From positions 30,582 to 94,581 of the forward strand of contig JAHQWK010000025.1 of the NCBI GenBank assembly GCA_029856145.1: 64,000 nucleotides of DNA. Direction: 5' to 3'. The stretch comes from Promethearchaeia archaeon. GTDB lineage: Archaea; Asgardarchaeota; Lokiarchaeia; Sigyniarchaeales; SOKP01. Both the position numbers and the translations under genes were made by a program. A model generated the notes under the pieces. It made no database searches. It saw nothing but the letters and a program-made list of their open reading frames with translations, and had not been told where the DNA came from. This document shows positions 61,320 through 64,000 of the stretch, piece by piece; position 1 is the first letter of the stretch; each line of letters opens with the position of its first letter.

Positions 61320-62246
61320 ATGGATCTTAGCACGGGAAAACCTATTGAAATAACAGATAAAAATCTATTTGATGAATATTTCCAAAAATATCCACCAGAC
61401 ATTTCTGAATTTACATTTACAAACCTCTTTATGTGGAGGAATTATTATAATTTCTTGTTATTAAAATTTAAGGAGCATTTAATCTTATTCTCTAATGATT
61501 ACTTAAAAAATAGAAAAAATCCTATCAATACAGACTCAAGAGATTATATTTACTTTTTTCCTCCGATTGGTCCTTTTCCTGACAAAATAATTATTGAATT
61601 ATTTGAAAATATTGGAAATATAGAGGTTCATAGAGTTCCAGAGGATATCTGTGAAAAACTAACTAAAAACGAGAAATATGCAAAATTAAATTTGGATTGT
61701 CTTGAAGATAGGAATAATTGGGATTATATCTATAACAAAGATGAAATTTTGAATTTAGCAGGAAACAAGTATAGACAAAATAGAAGATGGTTACAAAAAT
61801 TCTTAAGTAGTTATAATTATGATTTTAAATTATTAAAAGAAAATCTTGTTGAAAAATGTAAGGAACTCCAATTAGAATGGTGTGTTATGAGGGCATGTAC
61901 CGAAGATGAGAGTTTAGAAGCAGAACAAGAAGCAATATATGAAGCATTGAATAATTTTGAGGCTCTTGGCTTTAACGGAGGTTTATTATGTGTTGATGAT
62001 AAATGTGCTGCTTATACTTTTGGAGAGATGTTAAATGAAAACACTTTAGTAATTCATATTGAGAAGGCTCATATGGAGTATATGGGGTCCTATCAAGCAA
62101 TCAATAATTTGTTCTTGAAAAATTGCTGTGTAGATACGATATATGTTAATAGAGAACAGGATATTGGAATAGAAGGGCTAAGAAGAGCAAAAGAGTCATA
62201 TAAACCCATTCGAATGGTAAAAAAGAACATTATATATCAAAAATAA
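61320..62246 (+). CDS. DUF2156/LPG-synthase C-terminal-type acyltransferase-fold protein
   Basis: 308 residues. N-terminal ITDKNLFDEYFQKYPPDISE and TFTNLFMWRNYYNF are the DUF2156 signature; the C-terminal GNAT-like half has AGNKYRQNRRWLQKFL, CVDDKCAAYTFGEML, VIHIEKAHMEYMGSYQAINN and YVNREQDIGIEGLRRAKESY. No N-terminal membrane domain, so this is the soluble form, as in many Firmicutes and archaea. It may transfer an aminoacyl or acyl group; acceptor unknown. Confidence 0.85.
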   Translation: MDLSTGKPIEITDKNLFDEYFQKYPPDISEFTFTNLFMWRNYYNFLLLKFKEHLILFSNDYLKNRKNPINTDSRDYIYFFPPIGPFPDKIIIELFENIGNIEVHRVPEDICEKLTKNEKYAKLNLDCLEDRNNWDYIYNKDEILNLAGNKYRQNRRWLQKFLSSYNYDFKLLKENLVEKCKELQLEWCVMRACTEDESLEAEQEAIYEALNNFEALGFNGGLLCVDDKCAAYTFGEMLNENTLVIHIEKAHMEYMGSYQAINNLFLKNCCVDTIYVNREQDIGIEGLRRAKESYKPIRMVKKNIIYQK

Positions 62247-62253
62247 TTTTAGA

Positions 62254-62502
62254 GTGAATTTTTTTATAAATGAAATAATTAGTATAGCGCAATTTTTTAA
62301 ATTCTCATATCTGGTTACGACACTTCAGCACAGCGGAGGCTGTACGACACTTTCACCGAAGGATACCTATTTACAGTGTGGTACATATCGAAGCGGCGCG
62401 AATTACGCACAACCTGGTGATGTATGGAGAATTACACCCGATCATCAAACACATCTATTTATAAAAGAAGATTCGATTGATTTTATTTTTCTCATGTTAT
62501 GA
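62254..62502 (+). CDS. Short ORF with base composition unlike its surroundings
   Basis: 82 codons from a GTG. The central part (about 62310-62460) is much richer in G+C than the flanking DNA (for example CACAGCGGAGGCTGTACGAC) and reads CTTLSPKDTYLQCGTYRSG, then ANYAQPGDVWRITPDHQTH, coding-like, while both ends are AT-rich and hydrophobic noise. Most likely a remnant of an acquired gene, or a chance ORF over a foreign insert. Not recognised. Confidence 0.3.
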   Translation: MNFFINEIISIAQFFKFSYLVTTLQHSGGCTTLSPKDTYLQCGTYRSGANYAQPGDVWRITPDHQTHLFIKEDSIDFIFLML

Positions 62503-62598
62503 TTTGAGTTTAATATATTAAGTAAATAGGGGTAAATTCAGTATATTTAAAGAAAAACAGTTTCGCGATTTTTTATTTAAAAATACACAAAGCAATTT

Positions 62599-62895
62599 AT
62601 GGTTACTATGATGTTTAATTATTCTGATGTGATTGCTGAATCACTTGAATTTCTCATAGCTTTAGGATCAATAATCGTGGTGCTTGGAGTCGCAGTAGGA
62701 TTGTTAGGATAGTTTTTTTAGGACAATTTGGAAAACGCGACATGATTGCAGTGATTATTGTTTCTACCATTTTATTAGCTGTATGCGGAACCTATCCATG
62801 GTTAGAATGTTTTGAAATTCGGTGAAGAAGCATTAGCTGAGAAATTAGCGTTAGAGTTGAAAATTATTAATATTCTAATTAAATTAAGAATTTAA
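62599..62895 (+). pseudogene. Broken small membrane-protein gene
   Basis: Three consecutive short frames read as one membrane protein with two frameshifts: 62599-62712 (SLEFLIALGSIIVVLGVAVG, then LLG and stop), then FLGQFGKRDMIAVIIVSTIL with LLAVCGTYPWLECF in another frame from about 62713, then FGEEALAEKLALELKI to a stop at 62895. The hydrophobic-helix, loop, hydrophobic-helix, charged-tail order is preserved across the shifts, so a disabled gene is more likely than chance. Confidence 0.35.
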
Positions 62896-62944
62896 AAAAA
62901 ATAATTATTAATTTTGAATTTTAGTTTCTTGCTTAATGAGCTTT

Positions 62945-63460
62945 TTAATCTGGTTTTGCTACACACCAATCTATCATAATATAGTAGTTTCCGCCGAACC
63001 ATTTACAATAATCGAATATAACTTCAATATAATCTAAATACCTTGTGTCATCAAGATCAAAAGTATAATATCCATCATGTAATGAATAATATCGTTCTCT
63101 ATCCCCTGTGGTATAATAGATATTTACATCATAATGCTCTCCAGAAGCTGTACCATCAAAACTTAACTTTAATTCATAACATTTTGTATTTGGAAACCCA
63201 ATTTCCATTGTAGCAAAGTAAAGTGAAAAAAGCTGATCCGCTTTAACCTTCCATACATCAAAATCATAATAATATAATGACTCTAGATTACCGGAGCTTG
63301 TATCCCCTGGATGAGCATGAATTGATGATGGGAGCAAATTATAGCCTCCCCCACCTCCATCGCCAGGATCAAATTGAGCTTTTGAAATTAAAGGTATACA
63401 ACAAATTGATATAAAAGCAATAAAAAGCATTATCCTTGAAGACTTTTTAATATTTTTCAT
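62945..63460 (-). CDS. Secreted protein with signal peptide, unknown
   Basis: 171 residues from the ATG at 63460, chosen over the ATG four codons upstream because GAGGGT lies just before it. Signal peptide: KNIKKSSR, then IMLFIAFISICCIPLISKA, cleavage likely after SKA. The mature part is beta-rich with a Gly run (DPGDGGGGG) and pairs of Tyr/Asp-rich strands (SLHDGYYTFDLDDTRYLDY), similar in feel to pre-peptidase C-type beta sandwiches. Two Cys in the mature end (DYCKWFG, DWCVAKPD) could form a disulfide. No family assigned. Confidence 0.6.
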   Translation of the reverse strand: MKNIKKSSRIMLFIAFISICCIPLISKAQFDPGDGGGGGYNLLPSSIHAHPGDTSSGNLESLYYYDFDVWKVKADQLFSLYFATMEIGFPNTKCYELKLSFDGTASGEHYDVNIYYTTGDRERYYSLHDGYYTFDLDDTRYLDYIEVIFDYCKWFGGNYYIMIDWCVAKPD

Positions 63461-63879
63461 TTCTACCCTCATTCTTTGTTTTTTTCTTAATTATTTCTTA
63501 AATAATTTTTTCTCATAATTCTTTAAAAAAATTAAATTTTTTTTAGATGAAGTTAGGATCACTAATTGCTACTTATATCTTTAAATATATTTGGATAGAA
63601 TGTTCAAAATTTCTTTATTAAAGAAATCTTTGACATAGTAAAATCAGTAAAATCAAGCACAATACAAGCTATTGGTTTTAATTTTTGTGAAATGGGATGT
63701 GTTCCAATCTTCCCATGAACATTTTTTTTTTAATTCTGTCAAAATTTCTTGATATTTCTCACAATTTTAATAACCTTTAATTTAAATGCTATCATGATAT
63801 TTCATCATTGAGTTCCATTGTTTATTAGTTTTTTTTATGGAATCAAAATTACTGAGATCCAATGAGATGAGCTTTTTAA
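63461..63879. other. AT-rich intergenic region
   Basis: About 420 bases, rich in A/T runs, with no supported gene. A short stretch around 63650-63720 (AGCTATTGGTTTTAATTTTT) reads open for a few dozen codons but has many nearby stops. Nothing else is seen apart from probable promoter DNA for the secreted protein. Confidence 0.4.
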
Positions 63880-64000
63880 ATGCAAAAACAATGTAAAAAT
63901 AGTAAAATAAAAGAAAAAGAAGATCCTTATGTAAAGAGAAGATATAGCATTTTAGCTTCTATTCTATCTTTAAATTATTTTCATTTAACCAAAATTGTCT
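63880..64000 (+). CDS. Partial ORF running off the window end
   Basis: ATG at 63880 opens a frame of 40 codons with no stop before the window edge: MQKQCKNSKIKEKEDPYVKR, then RYSILASILSLNYFHLTKIV. Charged start followed by a helical part. Too short to assign; could be a gene start or chance. Confidence 0.3.
   Translation, partial: MQKQCKNSKIKEKEDPYVKRRYSILASILSLNYFHLTKIV

Noticed and set aside
61208..61402. N-terminal extension of the roadblock gene up to 61402
   Set aside because: It would overlap the start of the divergent DUF2156 gene, its sequence does not look like a domain, and the ATG at 61207 gives the normal roadblock length.
1..64000. CRISPR arrays, tRNA or rRNA genes, IS elements, integrases
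   Set aside because: No regularly spaced repeats, cloverleaf with a GTTCRA-type arm, rRNA segments or transposase motifs were seen by eye; a covariance-model scan could still reveal a divergent tRNA.

Overview
The window is AT-rich with short intergenic gaps and looks like a chromosomal segment of an Asgard archaeon, most likely of the Lokiarchaeia. The reasons are a tandem trio of eukaryote-like small GTPases, two roadblock/LC7-type proteins, a BspA-type surface repeat protein, an Asgard-type leucine-rich-repeat protein, archaeal anaerobic redox genes (HdrA, MvhD, two tungsten-type aldehyde oxidoreductases) and a selenocysteine-decoding operon whose candidate SECIS resembles the eukaryotic form. 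No rRNA, tRNA, CRISPR array, IS element or integrase was seen.

Layout. 0-5 kb: surface repeat protein, LRR protein, carbamate kinase and ornithine aminotransferase. 5-17 kb: a lysine-fermentation island on the minus strand (kamA-kamB-kamD-kamE, then kat-kce-kdd), preceded by a DMT transporter fused to an Lrp/AsnC-type sensor domain and a free sensor domain. It is interrupted by a ZIP metal transporter and a DtxR-type repressor with two palindromic operators. 17-31 kb: a coiled-coil protein, two SDRs (one like eukaryotic 3-ketodihydrosphingosine reductase), an NAD-kinase-like protein, AOR plus Fe-alcohol dehydrogenase, 3-hydroxyacyl-CoA dehydrogenase, a HypB-like GTPase and methyltransferases. 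31-41 kb: small single-domain proteins, the three GTPases and a large SNF2 helicase. 40.7-51.4 kb: a redox region with a QueG-like Fe-S protein, an HdrC/HdrD-like protein with a GltD-type flavoprotein inserted in it, a second AOR with its ferredoxin, selenocysteine-containing HdrA and MvhD, a SECIS-like element and an FrhB/FdhB-like subunit. 51-64 kb: small membrane ORFs, a decayed histidine kinase abutting a chemotaxis-receptor fragment, a roadblock protein with an unknown partner, a bacterial-type GAPDH and several gene remnants.

How the genes fit. Lysine would be converted by KamA, KamDE, Kdd and Kce to acetoacetate and 3-aminobutyryl-CoA; a class-III transaminase (Kat type) would give acetoacetyl-CoA. 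Hydroxyacyl-CoA dehydrogenase, the AORs, alcohol dehydrogenase and the Hdr/Mvh/FdhB-type proteins could handle reduced carriers and ferredoxin. The flow of electrons between these modules is inference.

The most notable item is the hdrA-mvhD operon: four in-frame TGA codons at family cysteine positions and one 3' RNA element with a tandem G.A core and A-rich apical loop. It breaks both genes in standard gene calling.
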